Assembly (NCBI RefSeq): GCF_002964605.1 | Contig: NZ_PQDH01000001.1 | Coordinates: 620,001-684,000, forward strand | Length of the DNA stretch: 64,000 nucleotides | Source: Vallitalea okinawensis | GTDB taxonomy: Bacteria; Bacillota; Clostridia; Lachnospirales; PQDH01 | Reading direction: 5' to 3' | Part shown: positions 1 through 9,577 of the stretch, in pieces | Layout of the letters: each line of letters opens with the position of its first letter | Numbering within the stretch: position 1 is the stretch's first letter | The notes under the pieces: generated by a model | Database searches by the model: none | Seen by the model: the letters and a program-made list of their open reading frames with translations, nothing else | Told to the model about the DNA's origin: nothing | Made by a program: the position numbers and the translations under genes

Positions 1-549
1 TCTGCTTGGGTACATGAATTTCTAAGAATTATTCTTGAAAGAAAGCTTAAGTATGTTAATTCGCTGAAAGGTGTTCATTATGATTTAATAGAATTGGGCG
101 GAGGTGATGCCTCTTCCACTGTTATATCCCCAACTATTTTCAATGAGTATGTAGCCCCTTACGATAGCCAAATAATAGATCATGCAAAAAAACTCAACCA
201 AAGAATTGTTTATCACACCTGTGGTGGAATGATGCCTATTTTAGATGACATCGTAGCCATGAAGCCAAATGCTATAGAAACATTAACACCTCTTGGAATG
301 GGAGGAGATGTTGATTTAAAAGAGGCTAAAAAAAGAGTTGGTCATAAAGTATGTATGATTGGGGGCTTTGATCAAGGCCACTACTTCACTAACAGTACTG
401 TTGAAGAAACACGATTAGCTGTACGGAAGTGTTTTAATGAGGCTGGATCTGGAGGTGGATTTATACTTTCACCATCGGACCATTTCTTTGATGCTAAACC
501 AGAACTCATCAAAGCTTTTGCAGATGAAGCCAATAAATGCATTTACTGA
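1..549 (+). CDS. Uroporphyrinogen decarboxylase-family protein, C-terminal part (5' end outside window)
   Basis: The frame is open from base 1, so this is the last 182 codons of a longer gene; the TTG at 94 is internal. The visible part reads like the C-terminal half of the URO-D/MtaA TIM-barrel family: a GGGDASS stretch, the motif YHTCGG at about residues 71-76 of the fragment, an IETLTPLGMGGDVDL stretch, CMIGGFD, and a GGFILSPSD end motif close to the GG-I-S-H ending usual in corrinoid methyltransferase-type members. Among carbohydrate genes these proteins are often not true heme enzymes but methyltransferase-like paralogs of unknown substrate. It lies 123 bases before the GH2 gene on the same strand with no clear terminator, so co-transcription is possible. 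The family call is sure; the reaction is not. Confidence 0.85.
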   Translation, partial: SAWVHEFLRIILERKLKYVNSLKGVHYDLIELGGGDASSTVISPTIFNEYVAPYDSQIIDHAKKLNQRIVYHTCGGMMPILDDIVAMKPNAIETLTPLGMGGDVDLKEAKKRVGHKVCMIGGFDQGHYFTNSTVEETRLAVRKCFNEAGSGGGFILSPSDHFFDAKPELIKAFADEANKCIY

Positions 550-672
550 TTAAGCTGAACTGTTTTGTCCATACAGACAACGGTATCGTATATTATCAAA
601 AAGCACCTCTCGTGTTAGACTGAACCTGTAGTGAATGTTCTTGAATCAACATAAGAAAGAGAGGATTAACAT

Positions 673-3561
673 ATGTTAGCTGAATACCAACAAATCTGTT
701 TGGATGGAACATGGGATTTCACACCTGGTCACTTATTTTGTGATGAAGACCCTAATTATATTAATGGTAATAAGATTGATTGGCATGATATAGAAGTACC
801 ATACTGCTGGAATGGATCTAAGTGGATGACTGTCCTTGGAGAATATTATACAAAAAATGGTTACTACAAAGATCATGAAATCCCACCTTTTAGAGATCAT
901 CAAGGTGTGGGGTGGTACAAAAAAGAATTGACGATACAAGAAAATTGGTTGAAGAAACGTATACATATTCATTTTGCTGGGGTATCTGCCAAAGCTCAAA
1001 TATGGGTAAATGGCCAAGAAGTTGGTCAACACTTAGGAGCATATAGCAGTTTTCATTGGGATATTACAGATTATCTCTATAGAAATGGTGAAGTTGAGAC
1101 CATTGTTGTTAAAGTATGGGATAAGTCATGTTTTTATCCAAGCGATGATGCCTCCTTTAATAAGCACAAGATTAATACCAAAGTATTAGGCAGAAGAACA
1201 TTAATACCAGTAGGTGAAACTAGAAACAATGGCGGTATCGATCAACCTGTCCATCTCTTCGCCACTGATGCTACTTATATAAAAGATATGGACCTAAAAA
1301 CTGAAGAAAATTCTTTTAGTGCTACAGTACATGTCAGAAGAAAGGAATTGTTTGGTAGTTGCTATACACTAAAAGCCCGAGTTATTGATATCAAAACTAG
1401 TGTAGTTGTATATGAAGGTATTAAAGAAACCCAAATTCCTCACGAGGAAATGAGTTTTCTTTTCAGTAGCCAAGACTTAGATGTCAAACAATGGTGGCCT
1501 CATGCCCCCCACCTTTATCGGTTTGAAGTTTCTATTATGAAAGAAGATTGTGACTATGGTTCCTATTCTAAAATAATAGGTTTCAAGACTTTTAAAATTA
1601 AGAATGGTAAATTCAATCTCAATGGTCACCCATACTTTTTACGTGGAGCCGGCTCACCTCCTCATACGATGATACTCCATGATCAAGCCTATATCGACAA
1701 GTTTATGAACTACTGTCAGAAATTTAATATCAACTGTATACGTTTTCACACAGAACCCCCTTCACAGAGGTGGCTTGATGCATGTGATCAATATGGAATG
1801 CTGGTCATTTACGAGATGCCGTTGATGCAACAAGCACCTGATCCGATCAATACACGTAATGAATTCAAAGCAATGGTTAAACAGGTTAAACATCACCCAT
1901 CACTAGCTATCTATTGCTTATCAAATGAATTGGATCATTTTCAAAATATCGTCGATCCAATTGGGTATAAAGAGCATCATATCTACTTAAATGATTTAGC
2001 AGAAGCTGTGCGTGAAATAGATGATACCTTACCTGTTTATAATAATGCTGGTTTGAAAGACTTAAGGACTTGTGGGGATATCAAGGATATTCATTCATAC
2101 AGTGGATGGTATGGTCAAGCCATCATTGCATACGAAAAAAACATAAGACAAATACCAGACGAAGATGGTTATCCTAGCTCCATGTATTTCGGAAGTTGGA
2201 AGAATCGTATTGAAACAGATAACCATAAACCACTGATTTTAACAGAGTTCATCGGTGCCTATACAGATAACGAAGGAAGGTTTTATCAAGTACCTGCCTC
2301 TTGGCGATTTATCGGCAAAGATCCAGATGAGAATAATGAACGTGCTCTTTGGTATCAAGCACACCTTATCGAAGAATCTGTTGAAATCTTTAGAAGAGAG
2401 CGTAATGACTCTAACAACTTTTCAGGCTTTGCACCTTTTGCACTCTTTAATTGGTTCTTTAATCCTCTGAGTACAGAAAATATACGCCCAAAACCTGCGG
2501 CAGAAGTATTGGAGAAAATATTAGAACCACTTCACGTGAGTATACGTTGTCACCATAAGAGAATATTCTTCGGTAAGCCTCTTAATGCAGAAATTCATCT
2601 GATCCATGATGATGTTCGCTATAAACTGCTTAAAGATTCTAAAGTTATCTGTAGAGTCTTTAATCATGACCAAAAGGTTTATGAAGAAAACATTCAAATT
2701 CAGCAGATAGATTATTATAGTAATAAAGTGATACCATTGTCTATACAACTTGATTTAAGTGCAGATGAATTAGAAGAGGCTAATTTACACCTTGAAGTAG
2801 ATTGGGTTAATGATCAAAGCACCTTACTATCTACTAATCAAATGGATTTCAAAATATTTGGCAAACAGAAAGGGTTAGATGTTGGCAAAGAATTATATAT
2901 TTTTGACCCACAAGACAAGCTTGATACTATATTTAAGAATCAAGGTTATCAAGTAAAATTAGTTGAGGACTTTGGTAGACTTAATGAAATCCACCATTTA
3001 GTGATAGGTTGCAATGCATTAAAACAAATGAATAGTTCTCAGATTGGGCAACTCCAATGTGCTATACGCAAAGGTACTAATCTTCTTGTTCTTGAACAAA
3101 ATCTCTTTGAAATGGAACTTACAGAATTAGAGATAGACTGGGTTGATGGAACGCCATTAAAATTGGTTAAAGAAGGTAGGGGTATAGATGATTATGTTTA
3201 TGTGAATGATGCTACCAGCCCTATCTTTGATGGTTTAGCTAAAGAAGACTTTAGAGAATGGAATGGTGATACAATCATTATAAGCAGCTACCTCCAGCAA
3301 GGTGATGATTCTAGAAAAGTACCAGCTAAAACAAAATTAGGATCACGTTTTGGTTTCAATGTTGATAAGTATAAACATGTAAAGTCCCATGTTGCATGTT
3401 CCAACTTCTTAAGAAATGATGGGCTCATTGAATTGTCTATGGGAAAAGGCAAAGTTTTATTCTCACAATTAGAAGCCTGTAGACGATACGGAGAAGATCC
3501 TGTAGCAACTCTATTTTTGAACAATTTATTGAAGTATCTTATAGAAAATAATCAATCTTAA
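673..3561 (+). CDS. Glycoside hydrolase family 2 protein (beta-galactosidase/beta-glucuronidase type)
   Basis: 962 residues, no signal peptide, so probably cytoplasmic. Domains in order: a jelly-roll sugar-binding domain (about 10-190, with the VGWYKKEL and HFAGVSAKAQIWVNG stretches typical of GH2), an Ig-like domain (about 200-310), a TIM barrel (about 315-610), then Ig-like and Rossmann-like C-terminal segments. In the barrel the acid/base Glu is E419 in CLSNELDH and the nucleophile is E525 in LILTEFIGAY; both are intact, so hydrolysis of a beta-linked sugar with retention is expected. The segment around 740-870 resembles the glutaminase-fold domain found at the end of some large glycosidases. 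The ribosome binding site AGAGAGG lies 8 bases before ATG 673. The sugar cannot be named from sequence alone. Confidence 0.92.
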   Translation: MLAEYQQICLDGTWDFTPGHLFCDEDPNYINGNKIDWHDIEVPYCWNGSKWMTVLGEYYTKNGYYKDHEIPPFRDHQGVGWYKKELTIQENWLKKRIHIHFAGVSAKAQIWVNGQEVGQHLGAYSSFHWDITDYLYRNGEVETIVVKVWDKSCFYPSDDASFNKHKINTKVLGRRTLIPVGETRNNGGIDQPVHLFATDATYIKDMDLKTEENSFSATVHVRRKELFGSCYTLKARVIDIKTSVVVYEGIKETQIPHEEMSFLFSSQDLDVKQWWPHAPHLYRFEVSIMKEDCDYGSYSKIIGFKTFKIKNGKFNLNGHPYFLRGAGSPPHTMILHDQAYIDKFMNYCQKFNINCIRFHTEPPSQRWLDACDQYGMLVIYEMPLMQQAPDPINTRNEFKAMVKQVKHHPSLAIYCLSNELDHFQNIVDPIGYKEHHIYLNDLAEAVREIDDTLPVYNNAGLKDLRTCGDIKDIHSYSGWYGQAIIAYEKNIRQIPDEDGYPSSMYFGSWKNRIETDNHKPLILTEFIGAYTDNEGRFYQVPASWRFIGKDPDENNERALWYQAHLIEESVEIFRRERNDSNNFSGFAPFALFNWFFNPLSTENIRPKPAAEVLEKILEPLHVSIRCHHKRIFFGKPLNAEIHLIHDDVRYKLLKDSKVICRVFNHDQKVYEENIQIQQIDYYSNKVIPLSIQLDLSADELEEANLHLEVDWVNDQSTLLSTNQMDFKIFGKQKGLDVGKELYIFDPQDKLDTIFKNQGYQVKLVEDFGRLNEIHHLVIGCNALKQMNSSQIGQLQCAIRKGTNLLVLEQNLFEMELTELEIDWVDGTPLKLVKEGRGIDDYVYVNDATSPIFDGLAKEDFREWNGDTIIISSYLQQGDDSRKVPAKTKLGSRFGFNVDKYKHVKSHVACSNFLRNDGLIELSMGKGKVLFSQLEACRRYGEDPVATLFLNNLLKYLIENNQS

Positions 3562-3578
3562 CATTATTAATTTATAAA

Positions 3579-3602
3579 GAGCGCATGAGATTTCATGCGC
3601 TC
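3579..3602. terminator. Hairpin between convergent GH2 and pheT genes
   Basis: A perfect 10-bp stem GAGCGCATGA/TCATGCGCTC with a 4-nt loop lies between the two stop codons. T-rich sequence follows it in the minus direction (TTTATAAATT), so it mainly ends pheT transcripts and may act both ways. Confidence 0.75.
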
Positions 3603-3608
3603 CAAGTA

Positions 3609-6002
3609 TTATTGTCTTAAAGTAATGTCTAATTCTTTCTCAAGACCAAATAATATTTTATTGATTTGCTTATTCACTTCTTTATCTTTAAGAGTCTTAT
3701 CTTTTGAACGGAAGGTCACTTTATAAGCTACTGATTTATAACCTTTCTCAATTTGTGCTCCTTGGTAAACATCAAATAACTCAACAGCTACTAAGAACTT
3801 ACCACCGTAATTCTTAATAACTCGATCGATTTGCCCTACCAAAATATCTTCTTTAACAAGCATCGCTAAATCTCTTGTTACCGCTGGGTACTTAGGTAAT
3901 GCTTCGAAACTTCTCTCCATATTAGCATTTTCAATAATTGTAGGTAGATCAATAACTACCATATATACTCTCGTCTCAATTTCATAATTATCCAGTACCC
4001 CAGGATGTACTTCACCAATTGTACCTATTTTTTGCCCATTAATCGTCATAGCTGCTTGACGGCCAGGATGTAACCATGTTTCTTTACTTGCCTCATAAAC
4101 AACATCTTCATCTATACCTAACTGTGTATAGAGCATTTCTACAACACCCTTTGTACTGAAGAAATCAACATCTTCACCATAAAGACCTAATGTAAGTTGT
4201 TCTCTTTCATCTGGTAACTCCGTTAAGGGTAATTCTTTTGGTAAATATACTTTACCTATTTCATAAAGATAAGCATGGTCTACACGTCTGCTGAAATTCG
4301 TCGCTAAAGCATTTAACATTCCATTAACAGTTTGTGTACGCATCATACTGAAATCTTCACCTAGTGGGTTTTTAATTTTAATTGCATTTCTTAGTGATGA
4401 TTCAACTGGTACATTTATTTTATCATAAACTTTAGGACTCTCGAAGGAATATGTCATAGCTTCATTTAAACCACAACCTTCTAAGATAGTTTTCATCATC
4501 TCTTCCAATTGTTGTTTGAAAGATTTCTTCCCAACTGTAGCTGTTCCTGTTGCTAAAGTCATCGGAATGTTATTGTAACCATAGAATCGAACAACTTCTT
4601 CTGCTAAATCTGCTTCTCTAGAAATATCATGTCTGAAAGTTGGAGCTGATACAATACGGTTCTCACGATTAACTGTACATCCAATCTTTTCAAAAACTTC
4701 AACCATATAGTCTTCGCTAATGTCAGTACCTAGTAAGCCATTAATTGAGTCTGGACAATAATTCACTTTGTTTTCTTCTCTTTTAACACCATAATGATCT
4801 ATTATACCTGGTACAACTTCACCTGCACCCATATCCTCAAGCAACTGACATGCACGATTAATGGCAGGAATCACATTATTAGGATCTAAACCTTTTTCAA
4901 ATTTTCCTGATGCATCTGTTCTTAAACCTAATTTTTTAGAAGTTAAACGAACAGAAGTACCATCAAAGTTAGCACATTCGAAAAGTATTGTAGTGGCATC
5001 GTCTCTTACTTTTGAATTCTCACCACCCATAACACCCGCAACTGCAACAGCTTTTTTCTCATCAGCAATAACTAGCATCGATGAATTCAGTTTTCTCTCT
5101 TCTTCATCTAAAGTTACAAACGCTTCTCCATCTTCTGCTTTTCTAACGATAATTTTATTACCTTCTAATGCCGATAAATCAAAAGCATGCATTGGTTGCC
5201 CGAATTCAAGCATAACGAAGTTAGTAATATCAACAAGATTATTAATTGGTCTTAGACCAGCTGCTAATAAACGCTGACGCATCCATTTAGGAGAAGGACC
5301 AATTTTAACATTTTTAACAACACGAGCAGCGTAACGCGGACATAACTCAGGTTCTCTCACTTCAACTGTCGCAAGTTTATCTACATGACCTTCTGCTGCC
5401 TCTTTTAATGTTATTTCAGGATACTTGAAAGGTTTATCGAATGTAATTGCTGCTTCCCTTGCAATACCTAAAATACTTTGGCAATCTGGACGGTTGGATG
5501 TAATTTCATATTCAACTACCAAATCTCCTAGACCAAAGTATGGCTTCACATCTTGACCTAAAGGTAATTCTTCTGAGAATATATAAATACCATCCTCTGG
5601 AGCATCAGGTATATCCTCTGTAGTAAACCCTAGTTCTTCAACAGAACACATCATACCATTGGATTCTACACCACGTAATTTACCCTTCTTGATTTTAATG
5701 TCCCCAGGCAATTCAGCACCTGCTAAAGCAATTGGTACAACATCACCTTCATTAACGTTCTTTGCACCCGTAACAATCTGAATTTGCTCTTCACCAACAT
5801 CAACTTGACAGACAATGAGTTTATCTGCATCTGGATGCTTTTCAATCTTTAAGATTTTACCTACAACTACATTACTTACTTCTTTACCAAGTTCTTCATG
5901 ACCTTCAACTTTGGTTCCTGTCATTGTCATTTCGTCTGTATATGTCATGATGTCACAATCAACATCTGTATAATCTTTTAACCAAGACATTGGTACTAAC
6001 AT
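3609..6002 (-). CDS. pheT: Phenylalanyl-tRNA synthetase beta subunit
   Basis: About 797 residues, the usual length of bacterial PheT. It charges tRNA-Phe as an alpha2-beta2 enzyme with PheS. Visible domains: the EMAP/OB-type tRNA-binding domain (about 40-155, with HPDADKL), the B3/B4 editing domain (about 210-400, MHAFD and GVMGGE), B5 domain (about 405-475), the catalytic-like core, and a C-terminal ferredoxin-fold anticodon-binding domain (about 705-797, ending after FRSKDKTLKD). ATG 6002 is preferred over ATG 6008 because AAGGGG sits 6-7 bases before it and almost touches the upstream one. It lies 28 bases after pheS and shares its T-box-controlled message. Confidence 0.96.
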   Translation of the reverse strand: MLVPMSWLKDYTDVDCDIMTYTDEMTMTGTKVEGHEELGKEVSNVVVGKILKIEKHPDADKLIVCQVDVGEEQIQIVTGAKNVNEGDVVPIALAGAELPGDIKIKKGKLRGVESNGMMCSVEELGFTTEDIPDAPEDGIYIFSEELPLGQDVKPYFGLGDLVVEYEITSNRPDCQSILGIAREAAITFDKPFKYPEITLKEAAEGHVDKLATVEVREPELCPRYAARVVKNVKIGPSPKWMRQRLLAAGLRPINNLVDITNFVMLEFGQPMHAFDLSALEGNKIIVRKAEDGEAFVTLDEEERKLNSSMLVIADEKKAVAVAGVMGGENSKVRDDATTILFECANFDGTSVRLTSKKLGLRTDASGKFEKGLDPNNVIPAINRACQLLEDMGAGEVVPGIIDHYGVKREENKVNYCPDSINGLLGTDISEDYMVEVFEKIGCTVNRENRIVSAPTFRHDISREADLAEEVVRFYGYNNIPMTLATGTATVGKKSFKQQLEEMMKTILEGCGLNEAMTYSFESPKVYDKINVPVESSLRNAIKIKNPLGEDFSMMRTQTVNGMLNALATNFSRRVDHAYLYEIGKVYLPKELPLTELPDEREQLTLGLYGEDVDFFSTKGVVEMLYTQLGIDEDVVYEASKETWLHPGRQAAMTINGQKIGTIGEVHPGVLDNYEIETRVYMVVIDLPTIIENANMERSFEALPKYPAVTRDLAMLVKEDILVGQIDRVIKNYGGKFLVAVELFDVYQGAQIEKGYKSVAYKVTFRSKDKTLKDKEVNKQINKILFGLEKELDITLRQ

Positions 6003-6036
6003 TTTCATTCCCCTTTCTTATAAAAAATTAAATCTA

Positions 6037-7056
6037 TTAGAATTGATCTAAAAATCTCATATCATTTTCAAAGAATAAACGCAGGTCATTGATACCATAC
6101 TTAAGCATTGTAATACGCTCTAATCCCATACCAAATGCAAACCCACTGTATTCATTTGGATCGATACCACACATTTCAAGTACTCTTGGATGAACCATAC
6201 CACACCCTAAGATTTCAATCCAGCCAGTGTTCTTACAGATACGACAACCTTCACCCTCACAATATACACAAGAAACGTCCATTTCAGCACTTGGTTCAGT
6301 AAATGGGAAGTGATGTGGTCTGAACTTGACTTTGGCGTTTTCACCATATAATTCTTTTGCAAATACCGCTAATGCCCCTTTTAAGTCAGACATGGTGATA
6401 TTCTTATCAACAACTAAACCTTCTATTTGATGGAAAACTGGTGAATGAGTAGCATCTACTTCATCAGAACGGAAAACTCGTCCTGGAGCTAATACACGAA
6501 TAGGTGGTTTACTTTTTTCCATTGTACGAACCTGTACTGGAGAAGTTTGTGTTCTTAATAAATAATCTCCACCAAGATAGAAAGTATCTTGTTCATCTTT
6601 TGCTGGGTGATTCTCTGGTACATTAAGTGCTTCAAAGTTATAATAACTTTGCTCTACTTCTGGTCCTTCTACGATGGTATATCCCATACCTAAGAAAATG
6701 TTTTGGATCTCATCGAGTACGACATTCATTGGATGTCTATGTCCCAGCACTTTCTTCTTTGCTGGCATCGTCACATCAATAACCTCTTCTTTTAACTGTT
6801 TCTCTCTTAATGCACTGCCAAGACTTTCTTTTGCTTCTTCTAACATGGATTCAATTTTTACACGTACCTCATTTGCCATTTGACCGATCACTGGTCTTTC
6901 TTCCTTAGATAAATCCTTCATCCCTCTTAGAACAGCCGTTAATTCACCTTTTTTCCCAAGATATTTTACTCTGACTTCATCAAGCACGGCTAAACTCTCG
7001 ATATTTGAAAGTTGATCTAAGGCTTCATTTTTGATTTGTTCTAATTTCTCTCTCAC
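6037..7056 (-). CDS. pheS: Phenylalanyl-tRNA synthetase alpha subunit
   Basis: 339 residues, standard for bacterial PheS. An N-terminal coiled-coil arm (about 1-85) that contacts tRNA is followed by the class II synthetase core: motif 2 region [18 protein letters not shown] near 190-207 and motif 3 [11 protein letters not shown] near 308-318. It binds phenylalanine and ATP and forms the phenylalanyl-adenylate. The start is GTG, with GGGAG 9 bases upstream. A complete T-box leader precedes the gene, with an extra hairpin between the T-box terminator and the start. First gene of the pheS-pheT operon. Confidence 0.97.
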   Translation of the reverse strand: MREKLEQIKNEALDQLSNIESLAVLDEVRVKYLGKKGELTAVLRGMKDLSKEERPVIGQMANEVRVKIESMLEEAKESLGSALREKQLKEEVIDVTMPAKKKVLGHRHPMNVVLDEIQNIFLGMGYTIVEGPEVEQSYYNFEALNVPENHPAKDEQDTFYLGGDYLLRTQTSPVQVRTMEKSKPPIRVLAPGRVFRSDEVDATHSPVFHQIEGLVVDKNITMSDLKGALAVFAKELYGENAKVKFRPHHFPFTEPSAEMDVSCVYCEGEGCRICKNTGWIEILGCGMVHPRVLEMCGIDPNEYSGFAFGMGLERITMLKYGINDLRLFFENDMRFLDQF

Positions 7057-7140
7057 TTTTTCAGACTCCCTTCTTTTTAATCCATTCTGTTATTCTTTCC
7101 AACACAACAAGAAAAGTGACTTGCGTCTCGTTTCAAGTAT

Positions 7141-7190
7141 GTGCAAGAAAGTATGGTTCCTTGCGAGCAAAACACAGTACTTTCTTACAC
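7141..7190 (-). other. Extra hairpin between T-box terminator and pheS start
   Basis: GTGCAAGAAAGTA (7141-7153) and TACTTTCTTACAC (7178-7190) pair as a 13-bp stem with one mismatch; the loop holds a smaller TTGC-GA-GCAA hairpin. It lies in the transcribed leader after the T-box terminator and about 85 bases before the GTG of pheS. It has no T run, so it is not a second terminator. It may stabilise or help process the mRNA. Confidence 0.6.
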
Positions 7191-7198
7191 AATAAAAA

Positions 7199-7488
7199 AA
7201 CCGTCCCTAAAAAGGGACGGAATAATCCGCGGTACCACCCTAGTTCTTGATTAATATCAAGCACTCGTGTCAGCGTAACGTGCTGTAACGTTATTTCCTA
7301 CTGTTTTTATATGTCTTATTAACATATAAGATTTTCAGAAACAAAGCTCCAGTGGGAAACTTCAATAAAGCCTTTACTAAGAATGCTTTCAGCCGATGAC
7401 ATTCTCTCTCTGAATAAAAGATTCTTTACCTACTTGCCACTTTCATAGCCTTTACTGTATAGTAACTGAACCACTTAAAATAGTCAAT
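7199..7488 (-). promoter_or_regulatory. T-box riboswitch of pheST
   Basis: Read on the minus strand, the leader contains the conserved T-box sequence GGGTGGTACCGCG (7240-7228), followed by the terminator hairpin and a T run. Upstream is a stem I region with AGAGAGAG and a GGCTGAAAG distal-loop motif. A TTC triplet in GAAGTTTCCCACTGGAGC (7358-7356) is the likely phenylalanine specifier codon. Uncharged tRNA-Phe should pair there and at TGG, favour the antiterminator and turn on pheS-pheT. Stem I limits are approximate. Confidence 0.95.
7201..7220 (-). terminator. T-box terminator hairpin
   Basis: CCGTCCCT/AGGGACGG forms an 8-bp stem with a 4-nt loop; on the minus strand it is followed by a run of seven T. 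It is the terminator half of the pheST T-box switch. Confidence 0.93.
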
Positions 7489-7496
7489 TATTTATT

Positions 7497-7524
7497 ATTT
7501 TAACATAAGTCATTCATTTGTCAA
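7497..7524 (-). promoter_or_regulatory. pheST promoter
   Basis: On the minus strand TTGACA (7524-7519), 16 bases, then TAAAAT (7502-7497). Transcription would start near 7490, at the 5' end of the T-box leader. Confidence 0.75.
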
Positions 7525-7625
7525 GGTTTTAGTGATAAATAGACAGATTCGTTTTTTGTAAAGCCTATCTACATGAATTAAAAAATATCGAGATGAACAA
7601 AATAAAAACATATTAATATAGTTTA

Positions 7626-7654
7626 TTGTATTAATAAATAATATGTGATATGAT
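7626..7654 (+). promoter_or_regulatory. Promoter of the degV-like gene
   Basis: TTGTAT (7626-7631), 17 bases, TATGAT (7649-7654). The in-frame ATG at 7650 is part of the -10 box, so it cannot be the translation start. Confidence 0.7.
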
Positions 7655-7671
7655 TGTACTAATACATCATG

Positions 7672-7686
7672 TAGTTTTTAAAACTA
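7672..7686 (+). promoter_or_regulatory. Palindrome just after the degV-like promoter
   Basis: TAGTTTTTAAAACTA, a 15-bp palindrome with one central base, starts about 11 bases after the likely transcription start. The position fits a repressor operator; the regulator is unknown. Confidence 0.45.
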
Positions 7687-7715
7687 TATTACAAACCAAT
7701 TGGGGGTTTACACTT

Positions 7716-8555
7716 ATGAAAAAAATAGCTATCGTTTCAGATTCCGCTTGTGATTTACCTGATAGAATCATTGAAAAATACAATATTAAATTACTTCCTT
7801 TAAGAATTCTTTACAAAGATCATGAATATAGAGACCGTATTGAAATTAAGCCTCAAGAAGTTTATGACAATATTGAAAAAGAAGTTCCAAGCACATCTCT
7901 ACCTACTCCAGAGGATATTAAAGATATTTTTGACAACCTTGTAGATGAAGGATATACCGATGCAATTGTCATAACTTTATCATCGAACCTAAGCGGAACC
8001 TATAATGTCGTTAAATTAATTGCTGAAGAATATAAGCATTTGAATATAAAGGTACATGATTCAAAAACATTAGGTATGTTCTTAGGCTTTCTAGTAAAAG
8101 AAGCAGCATCATTAATGAGTATTCAAGATATGGATTCCATAATAAATAGAATAAATGAAATAAGGAATAAATTAAAAGGTTGCTATGCTCTTGAAACATT
8201 GACATACTTACGAAAAGGCGGAAGAATAGGCAAGGTTGAAGGAACCATAGGCGAATTTTTTAACATTAAACCCATAATAGGTATAAATGATGAAGGCGTC
8301 TATTATACTATGGCAAAAACAAGAGGAAGAAAAAAATCCATAAGTAAAATAAAATCTATGATTGTTGAAGAATTTAAAGATAAGAAATATAATATAGCTA
8401 TCATACACGGTGGCGCTGAAAAAGAGGCGAAAAAATTATATGATAGTATTAAAAATATAGGTCATATCAATGAAAGCTATATATCCCAAATAAGTCCTGC
8501 ATTAGGTGTACATACCGGACCAGGATTGATTGGTTTTGCAGCTTATGAAGTATAA
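7716..8555 (+). CDS. DegV family fatty-acid-binding protein
   Basis: 279 residues from ATG 7716, the usual DegV length. The N-terminus has the family signature IVSDSACDLP, followed by TLSSNLSGTY near residue 93 and the TYLRKGGRIGK stretch near 166; DegV proteins bind a fatty acid between two alpha/beta domains and, as FakB, present it to the FakA kinase for phospholipid synthesis. No fakA gene is in view. GGGGG lies 8 bases before ATG 7716, while the upstream ATG 7650 lies inside the promoter. Single-gene unit closed by a strong terminator. Which fatty acid it prefers is unknown. Confidence 0.9.
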   Translation: MKKIAIVSDSACDLPDRIIEKYNIKLLPLRILYKDHEYRDRIEIKPQEVYDNIEKEVPSTSLPTPEDIKDIFDNLVDEGYTDAIVITLSSNLSGTYNVVKLIAEEYKHLNIKVHDSKTLGMFLGFLVKEAASLMSIQDMDSIINRINEIRNKLKGCYALETLTYLRKGGRIGKVEGTIGEFFNIKPIIGINDEGVYYTMAKTRGRKKSISKIKSMIVEEFKDKKYNIAIIHGGAEKEAKKLYDSIKNIGHINESYISQISPALGVHTGPGLIGFAAYEV

Positions 8556-8565
8556 GATTACTGAC

Positions 8566-8593
8566 AAAAAACTTGGTTAATGCCAAGTTTTTT
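8566..8593. terminator. Bidirectional terminator between degV-like and araC-like genes
   Basis: AAAAAACTTGG (8566-8576), 6-nt loop, CCAAGTTTTTT (8583-8593). A/T tails on both sides fit termination of both convergent genes. Confidence 0.9.
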
Positions 8594-8610
8594 TCTTGTT
8601 ACAAGCTGAG

Positions 8611-9435
8611 TCAAATTTGTTCTTTATAACTCTGTGGTGATATCCCAATGGTCTTCTTAAACATTCTCGAAAACAAAGAGTAATCTTTATAGCCCACCAG
8701 ACTTGCAACTTTAGTCACTGTTGTATCTGTAGCTTTCATGAGGTAACAAGCTTTATGAATTCGGTATTTGATTAAAAATTCTTTTGGTGAATCCCCTGTC
8801 TGTTTCTTAAATATCTGATAAAGATAGGTACGATCAATGTGCACAAAATCAGCGATCTCTTGTATCGTTAATTCTCTATAGTAATATTTCTCAATATAAT
8901 TAATCGCATATTGTAGATAAGATTTCTGCTGCTCTTTACCATCTATTTCGCATATCTTCATGTCTTTTCTTATATAATATAAAATTTTATAGAGATGTGC
9001 TAATAACGCATAGTCTTTCAAATCGTGAGATAAGGATTGTTTCAGAACACCCATAACATCCTTCACCTCATTAATGATACAGGAATCATAAGTGAATACG
9101 GGAATTTTCTTGAGTTCATTATTTGCTGTTATTAACTCGCTAATCTTACGACCTTTAAAACCTACCCAATAATAACTCCATGGTTGTAACTGGTCAGGTA
9201 TATATCTAACAATATCTCCTGGGAAAATAATAAAGGCTTGTCCTTCTTTAATATCATAGGCTTTATCGCCATATATATACTTGCCACATCCATTTACTAT
9301 AAAGTGAATGATGTAATAATCATAAGCTGCTGGTCCTACTTCTTTGCCTGGAACGCAACTTTCAAAGCCGCTTGAGCATAAAGAAAGATCCATACTATCG
9401 CGTTTATCATAGCTATAAGGCTCAAATTTATACAT
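8611..9435 (-). CDS. AraC family transcriptional regulator
   Basis: 274 residues: an N-terminal cupin-like sensing domain (about 20-150, with GCGKYIYGDKAYDI and FIIFPGD) and a C-terminal pair of helix-turn-helix motifs (about 170-274, with LTIQEIADFVHIDRTYLYQI and VTKVASLVGYKDYSLFSRMF). It stands divergent to the GH95 fucosidase gene, the usual layout for a local activator that senses the sugar released by its neighbour; that target is an inference. Start ATG 9435 has GAGGAGGAGG about 4 bases upstream. Confidence 0.93.
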   Translation of the reverse strand: MYKFEPYSYDKRDSMDLSLCSSGFESCVPGKEVGPAAYDYYIIHFIVNGCGKYIYGDKAYDIKEGQAFIIFPGDIVRYIPDQLQPWSYYWVGFKGRKISELITANNELKKIPVFTYDSCIINEVKDVMGVLKQSLSHDLKDYALLAHLYKILYYIRKDMKICEIDGKEQQKSYLQYAINYIEKYYYRELTIQEIADFVHIDRTYLYQIFKKQTGDSPKEFLIKYRIHKACYLMKATDTTVTKVASLVGYKDYSLFSRMFKKTIGISPQSYKEQI

Positions 9436-9455
9436 GATCCTCCTCCTCTGACAAC

Positions 9456-9474
9456 ATTATACCATGTTTAAACA
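9456..9474 (-). promoter_or_regulatory. Extended -10 promoter with TGTTTAAACA palindrome (araC-like gene)
   Basis: On the minus strand TGGTATAAT forms an extended -10 (TATAAT at 9461-9456). Directly upstream lies the 10-bp palindrome TGTTTAAACA (9465-9474), well placed for regulation of this gene or of the divergent fucosidase. Confidence 0.5.
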
Positions 9475-9577
9475 ACATAGCGCACTATTCAAAAACATAA
9501 CTTCATAATAAAATAATTGTAATTTAACTACCTAACTTAGAAAAATAATTGATGTAATATAAGAAAGGGGAAACTCC

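Noticed and set aside
4861-5277. 138-residue plus-strand ORF inside pheT
   Set aside because: It is a reverse-frame shadow of a clear pheT; no ribosome site and no family features.
7650-7715. Longer start for the DegV protein at ATG 7650
   Set aside because: This ATG is inside a good -10 box and adds 22 residues absent from DegV proteins; ATG 7716 has a GGGGG site.
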